DNA of 5,948 nt from assembly GCA_018064565.1 (NCBI GenBank), contig JAGHVA010000040.1, positions 1-5,948 on the forward strand, read 5' to 3'. The stretch's first letter is position 1. Each line of letters begins with the position of its first letter. Shown here one piece after another: positions 5,685 to 5,948 of the stretch. The DNA comes from Candidatus Colimorpha onthohippi. GTDB lineage: Bacteria > Bacteroidota > Bacteroidia > Bacteroidales > P3. A program made the translations under genes and the position numbers. The notes beneath the pieces were generated by a model, which had not been told where the DNA came from, searched no databases, and saw nothing but the letters and a program-made list of their open reading frames with translations.

Positions 5685-5692
5685 CAAAGATA
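5685..5692 (-). promoter_or_regulatory. -7 box of the candidate RNA promoter
   Basis: The minus strand reads TATCTTTG, a full TAnnTTTG match. The expected start, 4-6 bases downstream, falls at about 5681-5679, exactly at the first base of the first hairpin of the candidate RNA. At the -33 position only TTTA (5716-5713) is present, within a very A/T-rich stretch. Confidence 0.55.
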
Positions 5693-5749
5693 CTAATATT
5701 TTTTTAGTCTAATAAAATTTATTTGCTTTGTGAGCGCTTGTACTAATAA

Positions 5750-5809
5750 GGGCTCTGTAACTCTTCACCATATCGCAAAATGTTTCCCACACAAAACGTT
5801 AAAGAGCCT
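5750..5809. repeat. Inverted repeat with a long loop
   Basis: GGCTCT (5751-5756) and TAAC (5758-5761) pair with GTTA (5798-5801) and AGAGCC (5803-5808), with one mismatch (5757/5802) and a 36-base loop. A G-U pair 5750/5809 is possible in plus-strand RNA. No U-tract follows on either strand, so it is not an ordinary terminator. It could be an operator or an RNA element. Confidence 0.45.
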
Positions 5810-5811
5810 GA

Positions 5812-5859
5812 TATTTGCCTTTAAAAGGGAGATGGTTTGCACGGTTAAACAGGCAAATA
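5812..5859. repeat. Perfect 9-bp inverted repeat
   Basis: TATTTGCCT (5812-5820) and AGGCAAATA (5851-5859) are exact complements with a 30-base loop. The repeat lies 2 bases after the preceding inverted repeat and 66 bases before the -7 box at 5926. The two repeats may be one element controlling the gene to the right of the window. This is inferred from position only. Confidence 0.45.
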
Positions 5860-5925
5860 ATGTTAATTCTACCATGAAAAAGAAACTTTCAAGGTATAAA
5901 TGAATGATATTACAAATAAAATAAC

Positions 5926-5933
5926 TATCTTTG
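5926..5933 (+). promoter_or_regulatory. -7 box of a promoter for a gene beyond the right edge
   Basis: TATCTTTG matches TAnnTTTG and is followed by CAACTG, the same downstream bases seen at the adk promoter (1317-1330). It sits in A/T-rich DNA and points rightward, and no start codon follows before the window ends. No clear -33 TTTG is present at the expected spacing. Confidence 0.55.
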
Positions 5934-5948
5934 CAACTGATAACATAT

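Noticed and set aside
5472..5696. Plus-strand open frame of 74 codons
   Set aside because: It lies antisense to the candidate RNA, shows no motif or signal peptide, and is rich in Cys, Trp and His, as expected of a chance frame.
1140..5873. Direct repeat TGTTAATTCTACC at 1140-1152 and 5861-5873
   Set aside because: A 13-base A/T-rich match is within chance expectation for this window and the flanks share nothing more.

Overview
The window looks like chromosomal DNA from a member of the Bacteroidales (phylum Bacteroidota). Several start regions carry the TAnnTTTG -7 box of the Bacteroidetes primary sigma factor. Shine-Dalgarno sites are absent and leaders are A/T-rich. Three lipoproteins have the short N-termini common in this phylum. 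Housekeeping genes (holB, adk) sit beside poorly characterised genes. No mobile-element gene, CRISPR array, rRNA or tRNA is visible.

Layout: (1) 1-1103, minus strand: the first 19 codons of an unidentified gene, overlapped by 4 bases by the end of holB (DNA polymerase III delta' subunit). (2) 1104-1387: a divergent intergenic region with -7 boxes for holB (minus) and adk (plus). (3) 1388-3048, plus strand: adk, then a kinase-fold gene of the aminoglycoside phosphotransferase type. Adk has about 25 extra residues just before its DGFPRT motif. Diverged, inverted copies of a short repeat flank this pair. (4) 3183-5078, minus strand: a three-gene lipoprotein cluster. A DUF-type lipoprotein is followed by a YajG-like lipoprotein with a PEGA-like C-terminus, a terminator, a small cysteine-containing lipoprotein and a second terminator. 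(5) 5079-5948: about 870 bases with no convincing protein gene.

The last region holds the most unusual signal. At 5436-5692 on the minus strand there is a -7 box, four successive hairpin domains starting at the expected transcription start, and a terminator-like hairpin with a U-tract. Two of the helices need G-U wobbles that form only in the minus-strand RNA, which indicates the transcribed strand. I cannot assign it to a known RNA family. Two further adjacent inverted repeats lie at 5750-5859, and a promoter for a gene beyond the window lies at 5926-5933.

The genes do not form one pathway. The left half is replication and nucleotide metabolism, and the right half is cell-envelope lipoproteins of unknown role.
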